64,000 bases of DNA, taken from contig OY751485.1 in the NCBI GenBank assembly GCA_963565915.1, positions 1,054,001 to 1,118,000 of the forward strand, written 5' to 3'. This DNA comes from Entoloma clypeatum (Eukaryota > Basidiomycota > Agaricomycetes > Agaricales > Entolomataceae). Below, one piece after another: positions 20,056-31,014 of this stretch. The translations under genes were made by a program, and so were the position numbers. Position 1 is the first letter of the stretch. Every line of letters begins with the position of its first letter. The notes beneath the pieces are model-generated. The model had not been told where the DNA came from, searched no databases, and saw nothing but the letters and a program-made list of their open reading frames with translations.

Positions 20056-20931
20056 ATGGCTGACCACATCGACCCTCTACAGGAACCGGAGCCCAATTTT
20101 GGCGGGGAGCCTTTTCAGGCGGCACAACAGCAGCTATTGACTCTAGGAATCCCTCCCGAGAACGTTACGGAGGCCGTGCGACAGACCTGGATCGCAGCTC
20201 ATCAACATCGCCATGATGAATGGCAATGAGCGAGGGCTGAGGAGGAGCAGAGAGCCACGGAAGCAGAGGAAGCTAGGAGGCGAGAGCAGGAGGAGCTCAG
20301 CAGGCAGGAGCAGGAGAATGCGAACCTGGCGCAAGCGATCAGAGAATCGACAGGAGAGGGCACAGTCTCCAGGTCGCTGAATTTCAACACAGACGCCCCA
20401 GTCCCCGCCCTCAAATCACTCCGCCATTCCGACTATGCTCTAGCTCGAATCAGGACCTGCAAGTATCTGGAACTATGGTATACCACGAAAACTGCGTGTC
20501 TCGAAGCAGCGCAGAACACCACGACCATCGACAACAATGCTTTCAGCATCGTCTCTGGCGCATCCAATGCAGTACATCTCTGTCCCGTCTTGACCACGAG
20601 GGCGTCGCCCAACGCCAAAGCCGACAACAACCTCTCCTTCATGGAGTTGACCTTCGCTGGGAGGAACCTGATCAAGATCATGAATCAGGAGAACGTCAAT
20701 GAAGCCATAGTCCAGGCCATGAAGAACTTCTTTGCTGGCATTGAGTGGGCGAAAACGGACCTTGTGTTCGACAGCGCTGAGAAGGCCCTCATTGAATACC
20801 AAGCCACTGTCAGGAAAGAGTGGTTCGACACTCTTGGCGACCCGACCCGCAGCTTCAACATCAGCAAGTTCAACGTAGACTGACTTAACAGTATCCAGAC
20901 CCATCTCATGTTCAATCGAGCCCATGCCATG
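20056..20931 (+). pseudogene. Ngaro ORF1, Gag-like
   Basis: The frame begins MADHIDPLQEPEPNFGGE and continues through a charged coiled-coil stretch (AEEEQRATEAEEARRREQEEL) to a block with LELWYTTKTACLEAA and NFFAGIEWAKTDLVFDS. It is interrupted by TGA at 20227 and 20881, both where CGA (Arg) would keep the frame, and ends at a GTGAGT donor-like site (20932). Position and composition suit a structural Gag. Confidence 0.65.
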
Positions 20932-21044
20932 GTGAGTAACGATCCAGACCCTCACTCTAGTTAGGACTGATAGTTTCTCGATTTCATCCTTTTTTCCCCA
21001 TCCATCAACCACTCCACCCCACCACTCGTGTCAACTGCAACCTA

Positions 21045-21230
21045 CATGTTACGTGACATGCATACACGCCGGCAATACACGACATGCGTCTTACCCTGCG
21101 TCATGCGGCACGTGACATGCAACATGCGGCCTACCCTGCAACATGCAACATGCTCCGTGACACATAATGTGACATGCTGCACGTCATGCAACCCGCGGCG
21201 TTTCATACGACATGCGATCTCTCGCACAAC
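21045..21230. repeat. CATGC-rich simple-sequence tract in Ngaro
   Basis: The stretch is built from imperfect repeats of ACATGC/ACATGCGG/GACATG between the two 5' coding blocks of the Ngaro element. It has no coding signal and may lie in an intron. Confidence 0.6.
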
Positions 21231-21639
21231 ACGCCCCTAACATTCAACAATCTCCTTTCCCGGCGCCACATGAACGTGGTCCATCACATGTTGTAATCAT
21301 TCCACCCTTCAAACCGCATCATGCCACACATCCGGCATTTGTTCCCCTGCGTCATGCGACCCTCTTCTCTCCTCTGCATCACTTGTGCCGATTTATAACC
21401 CACCTGTGGGTCACGGACAACATTTCTTCTCCCATCCTCACCTCGACCAACATGGAATGGTCCCAGTTTCAAGACAGGTTGAGCGACACACAAGTCAGAT
21501 CAAGGTGACGCAGCCATACCAGATCCCTGTCGCCCAAACGTTCCCCTTGGTGAGGACAAGCCAAATCCAAGTACCACTCCCATCGAGACCAATCACCATG
21601 TCAAGGACGTCGTCACTCTCAGTCCGCCTCCCCTCGTCG

Positions 21640-22531
21640 TTCTGAGCGCCAGTGCTCAAAGAAGCGCTTGTCGGCATGTTCGGTATGCCTGGGTCGCCAT
21701 CCACACAGGGTCAAGGAGTGCAAAGCAAAGGTGCTATGGGACAGTGAGAAACCAGCCAGATGCACGTGAGATGCTAAGGGTCAGCTCATCAACCCCAGGA
21801 GCCAAGTCCTCTGCACCGACTGGCAGCGACCTGACAGCTGTAAGAAGACGGACCACCCAAGCCGACACGAATGCTCCGGATGCAGTGCGTCAACCCACGG
21901 AGCAGAGCAGTGTCCTCTCGCGGATCCTGGCAGAGCGTCGAAATAAAGCCGTTACCCCTTACGTAGCAGACAACTGGAAACACCTCCTTCTTGATACTGG
22001 ACTTCTAGCTCGTTACCCCACGATCCCTACAGACCTAGTTTACGGATTCGATGCAGGAATCCTTAGAGTAGAGTACACCCACACCCCCGTTAATAATCTT
22101 TCCACACCACCACACACAGCATCTCTCTTTGAAGAGATGGTCAAGAATGAATTCGACAAACGGAGGTACTTGGGGCCTCTCAGCAGGACAGAAGTAGAGC
22201 ACGAGATTGGTCCCTTTCAATCATCACCCATCTCAATCATAGAGAAGCCAGGGCAACCGGGAAAGTGGAGGATCATCCAGAATCTCTCGGCACCCAGAGA
22301 CACGTTTCCCAACCCATCTGTGAATGATGGGATCGACACGGACCACTTCCCGTGCTCCTGGGGCACTTTCGCGACCATGTGCACACTCATACAGTATCGT
22401 CCCTTCCACCGGAAACTGAGGCAGCGGTCCGCGACGTAGCAGAAGCCTACAGGACGATTCCCATGGCCCCAGACCAATGGCCGGGGCTCGTAGTCCGATT
22501 GCCAGGAGAAGATCAGTTCGCCATTGACACC
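21640..22531 (+). pseudogene. Ngaro gag zinc fingers and N-terminal reverse transcriptase
   Basis: One frame (about 21650-21940) has the Cys/His pattern CSVCLGRHPHRVKEC ... LCTDWQRPDSC ... HECSGCSASTHGAEQC, a finger set seen in basidiomycete DIRS-type gag proteins; it holds a TGA at 21767 (Arg expected). The next frame encodes the DIRS RT start: VADNWKHLLLDTGLLARYP, LVYGFDAGI, PISIIEKPGQPGKWRIIQNLS. After a frameshift near 22390 it continues as EAAVRDVAEAYRTIPMAPDQWPGLV up to the Gypsy-1 insertion (FAIDTC). The frame then resumes at 29107. Confidence 0.75.
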
Positions 22532-22536
22532 TGTTG

Positions 22537-22906
22537 TGTTATGCGTAACAAACCGTTCCAAGGTTCGGGCAGAGTATGCAGGAAGATGGAAAGGCGAAGA
22601 GCAATGTGATTGCTAAATCTAAGGAATGTAGCTATGGTACATGAGGTTTATATAGTACTGACTATGAGCGGTAGCGAATGAGTCAGTAACTGCGAAAGGC
22701 AGTGCGCATGAGTAAGGCGACTGCGGAAGGCTATGCACTAATGAGTAAGCTGACTGCGGAATGAGTCAGACAGCTGCGGAAAGCGAGTCAGCGCGGGAGC
22801 GAAGTATACTAAAGGAAATAAAGTATAATACGATATGTGTAAGCGGGGGCCGATGAGTAAAAGTGAAAAGGTAAGCGTATACGTCCGTAGTCGTTAGTCC
22901 GTAACA
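22537..22906 (-). repeat. 3' LTR of Gypsy-1
   Basis: 370 bp, TGTTACGG...GCATAACA on the minus strand, preceded by the purine tract TTGAGGAGGGGAACA. Confidence 0.9.
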
Positions 22907-22943
22907 TGTTCCCCTCCTCAAGGTCTGTGTCCTCACAGACTAC

Positions 22944-23351
22944 CTACTCCCATCCATCATTGCCATTTGGATCGGCCCAGGCAGGGTCAACTCGGTTACC
23001 CCAATCCTTTATCAGTTCATCGTTTACCGCTGTGGCAAACTCTAAACCTCGAACGGCGAGGGGAAGGCGTCGATTCTCGACAGCAAGGGTGTTGGTATAG
23101 TTTTTGAGGATGAGCTTCTCCTCAGCGGTGGGGGCGGTTGGTAAATTGGAGAGGGTATGAAGGCGGATATGCATCTGCCGGTGGAGGATGTCGGCGACAG
23201 AGGTTTCGAGCGCATGGATCTGGTCGCACATGGAGAGCGCTTCGCCGATGAGGGTGGTGATGGTGGGGTTGATATCGGAAGCATCGGTGGAGGCGGCGGT
23301 GATGTTGGACATGGCAGAAATGATGTTTGAAAGGTATAAGAAGAACGGCAT
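22944..23351 (-). CDS. Gypsy-1 extra ORF downstream of pol
   Basis: 135 codons (or 122 from the second ATG, MSNITAAS) beginning 78 nt after the pol stop and ending just before the 3' LTR, same strand as pol. Predicted largely helical, with a leucine/alanine-rich middle (LIGEALSMCDQIHALETSVADILHRQ) suggesting a short coiled coil and an acidic Trp-ending tail (PNGNDGWE). No Cys finger. I recognise no family. The intact frame, in an element whose gag and pol are damaged, suggests a real gene, expressed perhaps by reinitiation after pol. Confidence 0.55.
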   Translation of the reverse strand: MPFFLYLSNIISAMSNITAASTDASDINPTITTLIGEALSMCDQIHALETSVADILHRQMHIRLHTLSNLPTAPTAEEKLILKNYTNTLAVENRRLPLAVRGLEFATAVNDELIKDWGNRVDPAWADPNGNDGWE

Positions 23352-23429
23352 GTTGGGCGAGAAGAGTTGGAGCGGGGAACTCGATGTGACAGAAGTCGAT
23401 GTGGAAAATGGTTCTCAAAGTTTGTTCTT

Positions 23430-26400
23430 TTATCGTGGACGCAATGGATTTTGCCGATGAAAATCTCGGATCAAGTCTTGAGCGTTCTGAACATTAGTCC
23501 GAGGTTCCCACGTGTTCTCTTCTGGGCCATACCCTTCCCATTGGACAAGGTACTGGATCTTTCCACGGAATTTCCGAGAGTCTAGGATCATGGAGACATG
23601 GTATTCTTCTCGTCCTTCGACGATGATCGGATCAGGGGCTGGCTTCTTTTTCTGAATGGCATACTTCGGGGTTTCGTATGGTGATAACAGGGTCTCGTTG
23701 AACACAGGGTGGATCATCTTCCAAGTTTTGGGAAGATCAAGACGGTATGCGCTAGCTCCTTTCTTCTCTAGGACTTTGAACGGTCCGTGTCGGAGGGCGT
23801 CAAGTTTCTTTGAGGGACGATCAGTCCTGATGTTAGTCCCTTCCAGCCACACCTTGTCTCCGATGCGGTAATTCCGAGACGGGCTTCGTCGTGTGTCAAC
23901 TGTTTTCTTCATCTGATCCTGGGCCTGTTTCAGTGCTGCGTTGGCTTCTTCTCGTGCCTGTTTGAGTTTTTTCAAGAAGTCGTTTGCCGCTGGATTGGTG
24001 TCTTCCAACACAAGTTCTCCCTTCCAAGGATGCAGACTATAGTTGAGATAGAATGGTGTGTACTTTGTCGCTTGATGTTCTTTGTCATTGTACTGGAATT
24101 CTGCGATTGCGATCCATTCCGCCCAATCATCTTGTAGATGGTTGACAAAGTTTCGTAAGAACACCTCGGTTTCCTGATGCGATTGTTCGGCTTGTCCATC
24201 AGTTTGTGGATGGTATGCAGTGGACAGGTTTCTCTTGATTCCCAACATGCGGCAAAGTATCTCCATGAACTTCGCGGCGAACTGTGGTCCTCTGTCGCTA
24301 ATGATCTTCTTAGGGATCCCATGAAGCTTCCATATCTGGTCCCGATAGATCTTGGCTAATCCTTCAGCCGATAGTTCCACGGTTGTCGGGATGAGATGAA
24401 GCATCTTTGAATGTCTGTCCGTGATGACCAGAATTGCGTTCTTCCCATCAGATTCTGGTATCGGTCCCACAACGTCAATCCCTATGTCTTCCCATGGTTG
24501 ACTTGGCGCGGCGTTAGGGTGTAGAGGGGCGTGTCTCCTTTGGCGGCTGATCTTGTTACGTTGACAGGTGTCACAACCTTTCACATACTTCTTTACGTCA
24601 TGTAGGATGGTGGGCCACCAGTAGGTGCGAGTGAGGAGTTCATGTGTTCGATATTGTCCTGGATGTCCTGCCACTGGTGCATCGTGCGCTTCAAACATCA
24701 GTTCTTGGCGCAATTGTGGGTCTGGTGGAACATAGACTCGTTCTCCTGCGTAGGTGATGCCATTTTCCTGCTGGTACCAGTGAGGATTCTTCTTCAGACC
24801 CTGGGCTACTTCTGTCTCCATGCGATTCGAGGCCTTGATGCGTGCGATCCATGGGTTTTCGATGGTTGTGATGTTTCCGATTTTGATGGAATCAGATGTT
24901 TCACCCCCTTCAAAGAATTGTTCCTCCGTGAACATCTCCATTTGTATCACATCTTCTGATTCCAATCGTTTCAAAAATAGCCCCTCCTTGAGCATTTGGT
25001 CGCTGTCCTGCGGCTCGAGTTCCGTCTCATACCAGGGTAAACGTGACAGGATGTCTGCTTTCGCGTTTGTCTTCCCAGGTACATGTCGCAATTCGAAGTC
25101 ATAATCTTGTAACTTCATCTTCCAGCGCCTCTGTCGTTGGTTTAGGTCCTGAGGACGCCGGAAATACTCCAGGTTTTTGTGATCGGTTAAGATCTTGAAA
25201 CGTTCCTTGGCTTCAAGTAGATAATGTCGCCAGTCCTTCAGTGCTTCCATGACTTCCAAGAGTTCCTTGTCATATATCTCGTAATTCTGTTCGGCCGCGG
25301 ACATGGTCCGCGACAAGAACGCGATAGGATGCCACTTGTCGTCTTGTTTCTGTGAAAGTACCGCTCCAATCGCATAACCCGATGCATCGGTTTCGACCCT
25401 GAACTGTCCGTCCGGTTTGGGCAATGCCAAGACTGGTGCCGTCGTGATTGCCCGTATGAGACCTTCAAATGCTTCTTGCACCGCTGGTCCCCATGTGAAT
25501 GCTGTATTCCCCATAAGTGTTGTGAGTGGCTTTGCGATGTTTGAGTATCCTTCAATGAAGCGTCGATAAAAATTGGCAAATCCCAGGAACCTCTGGACTT
25601 CCTTTTTTGATGTGGGTACTCGCCAGTTCCGGATCGTGTCCACCTTTTCGGTTTCCATCTCAACACGTCCTTCTCCAATGACATATCCCAATATGGGGCA
25701 TTTTGTTACTTCCCAAAGACACTTCTTCTCCTTTAGGAACAGGTCATTGTCTGACAGAATCTGCAAGATCTCTTCGGTGTTCCAAGCGAGTTCTTCCTTG
25801 GTTTTACCAATAACCACTATGTCATCCATGTAAATCACACAGATGCGCCGACGGATCTGATCCCTGAATAGGCTGGCCATCATCTGAGAGAACGTTCCCG
25901 GGGAGTTGCAGAGACCGAAAAACATGACCAATGGTTCAAACAATCCTCGGCTGGTCAGGAAGGCGGCTTTCCATTCGTCACCCTTCTTAATCCGCACGTT
26001 ATTGTATCCCCACATGATGTCCATTTTGTTGAAGTAGACTGCGTCCTTCAATACATCCAAGAGGTCGTTGATGCGTGGGAGTGGGAATTTGTCCTTAACC
26101 GTGAGTTTATTGACCGTGCGATAATCCTGTACCAATTGTTTGGAACTGTCTTTCTTGTTAATGAAGAAGCAGGGTGATGCATAAGGGGATTTGGACGGTC
26201 GGATCTTTCCGGTTGCCAGGCCTTCATCGATGAATTTGTCCAGTTCTTCTTGCTCCTTTTGGGTCATAGGATACGTGTTTCCTCCTAGCTCCTTTCGTGC
26301 GTCCGGTGTAAGTTCGATGCCGTGGTCCCATTCTCTTTCCTTTGGGATCTTGTCAAAGTTTTCTTTTTCAAAGAGATGGGCAAAACGTTCAACGTATGAG

Positions 26401-27037
26401 GGTCGTTTGGTTGTGGGAGGTGGTGTGGGAGTAACTGCTTCCAATATGGGGTCTCCGGGCTTCCATTTCTGATCCGATTTCTTGGGCGCGTCCTTGTCTC
26501 GTACTTCCACCATGCGAACCCAATGTTTGCGACCATTAAGGTTAACCCTGAAATCTGAGTGTTTGGTTTGACATGTTGATGGGCACCGGTTGAATGTTAC
26601 AGCGCCGGTCGTCCAATTGATTGTGGGGTTGTGGTGTACCAACCAGTCATGTCCCAAAAGCATGTCCGTTCTCCAATGTCCAATACCATTGCTTCCATGG
26701 TTTCCTGGTGTGTTCCTAAGTCCAGCTTGACTTCGGCAAGTTTTTCTGCTTTCTGTTGTCGGTTCGGCGATCCATCCGCATTTAGGATTGCTATGGGCTT
26801 TATTCCACGTGTGGGAAGGTTCTGTTCGCATACTATTCTGGGATGGATACATGTGCGTTCACATCCGCTATCAACCTCGGGTCGAATGGCCTTTGGTCCT
26901 CGTCGTGTTTTGATCTGAGCTTGCAGCTTGATCTCTCGTCGTTTCGGAGGTTTATCTCCCTTGACAATCTTAGTTGACGCAACGGCTCGCTTTGCAGGGA
27001 TAACATAAGTTATATTGTCTGTAGCTGCACCAGGCAA
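23430..27037 (-). pseudogene. Gypsy-1 Pol (protease, RT, RNase H, integrase, chromodomain)
   Basis: Protease block: [13 protein letters not shown] (about 26880). A one-base shift near 26670-26690 then separates ERT from DMLLGHDWL, which breaks the frame. Downstream the frame is open for over 1,000 codons: RT with YMDDIVVIG, RNase H with [13 protein letters not shown], integrase H2C2 finger ([10 protein letters not shown] ... CDTCQRNK), catalytic core with DVVGP, SDRGPQF and PQTDGQAEQ, and a C-terminal chromodomain ([17 protein letters not shown]). Chromodomains guide integration to particular chromatin in this group. Confidence 0.9.
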
Positions 27038-27078
27038 GCGAGTTCGTTTAATGGATAAGGGTCGCGACTTAGCGTCGT

Positions 27079-27945
27079 TTAATCGGACCCTTCGGGAAAA
27101 TCCTTCTCATCGGTCTCTATGATGATGGTTTCATCATCATTGGTATCTCCATCAGACACCTTCCTAATCTTTCCAGAGTTCTTCTTCGGCTTCCGGCAGT
27201 TGCGCGCGATATGTCCTTCTTGGTCACAGTTGAAACACTTACGACCATCTTTCTTCTTTGGGGCTTTGCAGTCTTTGGCAAGGTGACCAAAGCGCTGACA
27301 GTTGTAGCAACGGGCTACTCCTGCTTTGTCGATCTCCATGGCTTTGCCTTGACCACCATAAGTGGTGCCCGATCCGGTGCGTGTGTCGCCACCCCCTCGG
27401 ATGACTAATGCATGTCCCTCCATCTGTCGTCCCTTGTTTCGGATCTCCTTTGCGTAATCAGTGTACGTCTTGCCATCGCTAGCCACTTGTTCAGAAATTC
27501 TGCGGTTGATGTTCTTTTCCAGGATGTATTTCCCAGTTTCTTTGCCAAGGTTTGACAGCTTCAAGAGCTCTTCGAATTCGTCCAAGAATTCGTCGATGGT
27601 GCATTTCTCCTGTTTCAGGACTTCCAGTCTCGCCTTGGCCGCTGCCGACTTGTTGGCAATAGAGAATCACGTAGCGATGTCGTCTGAGAACCCTAACCAG
27701 GTGATGTTCTCGCCATCGGTGGCAAGGTCGTCTAACTTGTTGCTGGCCCAGTGTTTACCAGACCCTTCCATCATGCGGGATAACACCGCAAGAATCTTCT
27801 GATCGTCGGATAGGCCCTTCTGGAACCTGATGTATAATTTGGTGGCTTTCCACCACTCGTCGAAGGTGTGTCTGTCTTTGAACATCCCAGGATCTTTGAT
27901 GATCTTGGATGTATCCATTGTTTGTACTGTCGGTGCTTCTGCCAT
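27079..27945 (-). pseudogene. Gypsy-1 Gag
   Basis: Starts MAEAPTVQTMDTSK; the retrotransposon gag core includes DEWWKATKLYIRFQ. The C-terminus has two CCHC knuckles (CYNCQRFGHLAKDC and CFNCDQEGHIARNC). A TGA at 27669-27667 stands where Arg (CGA) is expected. The stop at 27079 is followed by pol in another frame. Confidence 0.85.
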
Positions 27946-27947
27946 GT

Positions 27948-28716
27948 CTAGAACCTGCGGAGTAGGAGAGGTGTCGGATTGTTGGGATGAAGATGGGGTT
28001 CGGGATACAGGTAGGGGTTGAAAATCAGTCCCTGTTCTAGGTGTCTGTTCGGTATCTGACTGCGCGGAGTCAAAAGTAAATTCGTCAGGGGACTCATCGG
28101 CGGAATCGGTGGCAAAATGTTCGGGGTATTTCCTCTGTAGATCTCTAAGGAATCTCTGTTCCTGCGCGTCTGTTGGTCGCGAGAAGGGGTCAAGTCTCTC
28201 GTTTCGTGCCCAACGGTTGTACTCGGTCTGTTGCTCATTGGTGGTGAAGTTGGCGTAGATCTGCTGCTTCGAGTAAGACGTGGTGATGCGGCTCTGGGAC
28301 GTCTCGACGTGAGCGTCCTAATCAATCTTCTGATAATGGTTGTCTGGACACCGATAAACTCTTTGATCTCTGTGATCCGACCTGTCTGAGGTCCTTCTTG
28401 AACGCGAAAGCTTTTGAGTTTGTTCTGTCGGGCGTTGTAACGCGCGATCTGGTGTTGCCGAGCAAGATGGATGCTCTCTGCTATCTCGCCGTGGGGGCGA
28501 TGCTCGTCGTTGTCTAGTTCTTCGTCAAGCACCTGCTGTAGGATGCGACGGATCTCCGATTCGATGTACTGCTGGATGAGTGTAAAATCGATACTGTCTC
28601 GAGGACTTAGCTCCTCCTGTCGGGCTTCTGGTGAGGCGAATGGGTTACTGGTGAAGTCTTCAAAGAAGCGCGACGTCTTGACTCGTCTGGTAGTTGCTCT
28701 CTTCGCTCTGGGCGAA
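27948..28716 (-). other. Gypsy-1 leader ORF before gag, no ATG seen
   Basis: An open frame runs from near the primer site to TAG at 27950-27948, two bases before the gag ATG. It begins about ISLGSPRAKRATTRRVKTS and contains a charged helical part (IESEIRRILQQVLDEELDNDEH) and a Ser/Pro/Arg-rich tail. No in-frame ATG lies in its first part. It may be an N-terminal Gag extension reached by a non-AUG start or by splicing, or its ATG has mutated. Confidence 0.45.
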
Positions 28717-28723
28717 CCTAACG

Positions 28724-28734
28724 AGATTTAGCAA
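28724..28734 (-). promoter_or_regulatory. Gypsy-1 self-priming primer-binding site
   Basis: Minus-strand TTGCTAAATCT two bases inside the 5' LTR. Its reverse complement AGATTTAGCAA occurs in the LTR at 28820-28810, about 34 nt downstream of a TATATAAA box (28854-28847), where transcription should start. This matches the Tf1 arrangement in which the mRNA 5' end folds back to prime minus-strand synthesis. No tRNA-type TGG start is present. Confidence 0.75.
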
Positions 28735-28736
28735 CT

Positions 28737-29106
28737 TGTTATGCGTAACAAACCGTTCCAAGGTTCGGGCAGAGTATGCAGGAAGATGGAAAGGCGAAGA
28801 GCAATGTGATTGCTAAATCTAAGGAATGTAGCTATGGTACATGAGGTTTATATAGTACTGACTATGAGCGGTAGCGAATGAGTCAGTAACTGCGAAAGGC
28901 AGTGCGCATGAGTAAGGCGACTGCGGAAGGCTATGCACTAATGAGTAAGCTGACTGCGGAATGAGTCAGACAGCTGCGGAAAGCGAGTCAGCGCGGGAGC
29001 GAAGTATACTAAAGGAAATAAAGTATAATACGATATGTGTAAGCGGGGGCCGATGAGTAAAAGTGAAAAGGTAAGCGTATACATCCGTAGTCGTTAGTCC
29101 GTAACA
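28737..29106 (-). repeat. 5' LTR of Gypsy-1
   Basis: 370 bp; contains TATATAAA (minus, 28854-28847) and the putative R-start 11-mer (28820-28810). The target duplication TGTTG follows at 29107-29111. Confidence 0.9.
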
Positions 29107-29453
29107 TGTTGCTGCTTTGGCTTAGCATCATCGGCAGGGGTTCACGGGACGATAGGTGATGCAGGGACAGACATCATGTGAGCACGAGGTATTGGTCCCA
29201 TCATCAAATGGGTGGATGACCATGTTTTCTTCAGATTACCGAGGAATAAAATCGACGGGTACAATGAATACAGGGCAACAATAAGACAGACAATTATTGA
29301 CAATGAGGGACAGAAGCATGAAAGAGGCAGACTGTAGTTCAACAGAGGCACCTGGCCGAGCGGTCATCAGGAGGAGTGGCACGAGGACATGCTGTTCCCA
29401 TTAAGGAACTTCGAATCACGGGCCGAGGAGCAGGTACACGCGTACGACATGCA
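29107..29453 (+). pseudogene. Ngaro reverse transcriptase, active-site segment
   Basis: Continues the RT frame from the Gypsy-1 insertion: CCFGLASSAGVHGTIGDAGTD, then TGA at 29179 where CGA is expected (IM-stop-ARGIGP), then KWVDDHVFFRLPRNKIDG with the WVDD catalytic box. It runs into the hAT-2 target site GACATGCA. Confidence 0.8.
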
Positions 29454-29689
29454 TAGTGTTTCAAGGTTCAGTCCAATAGGACTGGAACCGGACCAGACTG
29501 AACAATGAACCGAAATAGACCGAGACCGTGGTCTTGGTCTTGCTAAATTGGGATGGCCCCGGTCTTCGGTCTCGACAAAAATTTTTTTTTTGAAGACTGG
29601 TAAAAGACTGGTTGAGACCAGTCTAGACTGGTCTTTTGGGTGCTAATACAGGGTCTACATATGTATTTACAGGACGTGAGGATGGGCTG

Positions 29690-30005
29690 TTGCGCGTGAG
29701 TCGAGGCCGTTGGGCATGAAGGGAGGGCGTTAGGCGTGAGTCGAAGCCATTGGGCACCAGTGGGGGCCATTGGGCGCGAGTGGAGGCCATTGGGCGTGAG
29801 TGGAGGCCGTTGGGCACGAGAGGGGCCGTTGGGCGTGAGTGGAGGCCGTTGGGTGTGGGTGGAGGCCATTGGGGGCGAAGGGAGGCCGTTGAGCACAAAG
29901 GGAGGCCATTGGGCGTGAAAGGACGCCGTTGGGTGCTAGAGGGGGGTGTTGGGCACGAGTTGAGGCCGTTGGGCGCCAGAAAGGGCCGTTGGGCAAGAGT
30001 GGGCA
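29690..30005 (+). repeat. hAT-2 left minisatellite array
   Basis: About a dozen imperfect units of roughly 24 bp around GGAGGCCGTTGGGCGTGAGT. Long frames in both directions here are by-products of the repeat. Confidence 0.85.
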
Positions 30006-31014
30006 TGAAAGTCAGATGGCGAACTGGGCAAAGGGTTTGTTTGGCCCAGAAAGCAGCCAAAGCAAATAAGGGCAAATAGCCTGCCCTTGTTTGGACGCGC
30101 ATCAGGCACGCATCAAATGTGTCAACTAAATATAAACACACTTAAAAAAACATTGCACATCTGCCTACATGTCTTACACAGGGGCAGCAAAAGCTTATGC
30201 ACTATATCAAATCTATTTTGTGAAATTTCGCCACGGATCTTATGATATAGCCATGCAGAGCTCTGCACCAAATAATAGTAAACAATGTGCAGAATGCATC
30301 GCGTGGGTGCGCGTGGCACCTTCCTCATGGTCTAATAAGGGTTTTAAGTCATAGAACTCATAAATACATATATATTGACCTTCTGAAACACCTTGAATGA
30401 TTTTAAGATGTCTAGATAAGATAGAAATAATCAAATGTGCATATTTCAGTAAAAGTGTTATATCTCCATGATTGATCCACCAAATTTGAAAAACAAATGT
30501 GCTGTGAGATCCCCTGAATGGGGAGAATCCAAAGCTGAAGTAAAATTTTCTGGTCAAATTTTCGACCTATTTTGCTTATATTCACCTTATTAAGTCCTTG
30601 AATTTGATTTGCATGGTCTGAATAGTTTTACATACAATGTTGCAATAGTATATATTTACTACATGTAGTTTAAAGGGGTTGTGGAGAGGAGAAAGTGAGA
30701 AAATGATTTTTTTGTGTTTGAGGTAACTCATGATGCACTGTTTATCACGATTTACAATGTGATTTGATACATATATATACTTCTTATAGGTTTATAAACA
30801 TCCCTAAATCAGTTAATAAGTATATCTGAGGCCTGTGATGCCACGGTTTGGGCATTGAGGCCACGAGTTTCAATGACACACTCGCTCGGCATTGACTGCC
30901 GAGCACCTCAGCAATTGCCGAAAGTTGAACCATAAGTCGACGGCCAGCGAAACGTTCCCACAGTTCTTTTTATCCCCCACCTCCACTCCATATGGCCACC
31001 ACCTCCACCACTCA

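Larger units (their letters stand above)
22537..29106 (-). mobile_element. Gypsy-1: chromovirus (Tf1/sushi-like) LTR retrotransposon
   Basis: 370-bp LTRs at 22537-22906 and 28737-29106 (one difference seen, an ACG/ACA change), flanked by TGTTG (22532-22536 and 29107-29111) inside the Ngaro RT. On the minus strand: 5' LTR, self-complementary primer site, leader ORF, gag with two zinc knuckles, pol ending in a chromodomain, a small extra ORF, purine tract, 3' LTR. One in-frame TGA in gag and one frameshift in protease mark it as recently inactivated. Confidence 0.92.

Noticed and set aside
29350..29390. GGCCGAGCGGTC stretch resembling a tRNA D-arm
   Set aside because: No cloverleaf can be completed, and it lies in the Ngaro RT coding frame.
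29543..30141. Long repetitive frames over the left hAT-2 array
   Set aside because: A 24-bp repeat unit stays open in several frames; periodic translation only, no gene.
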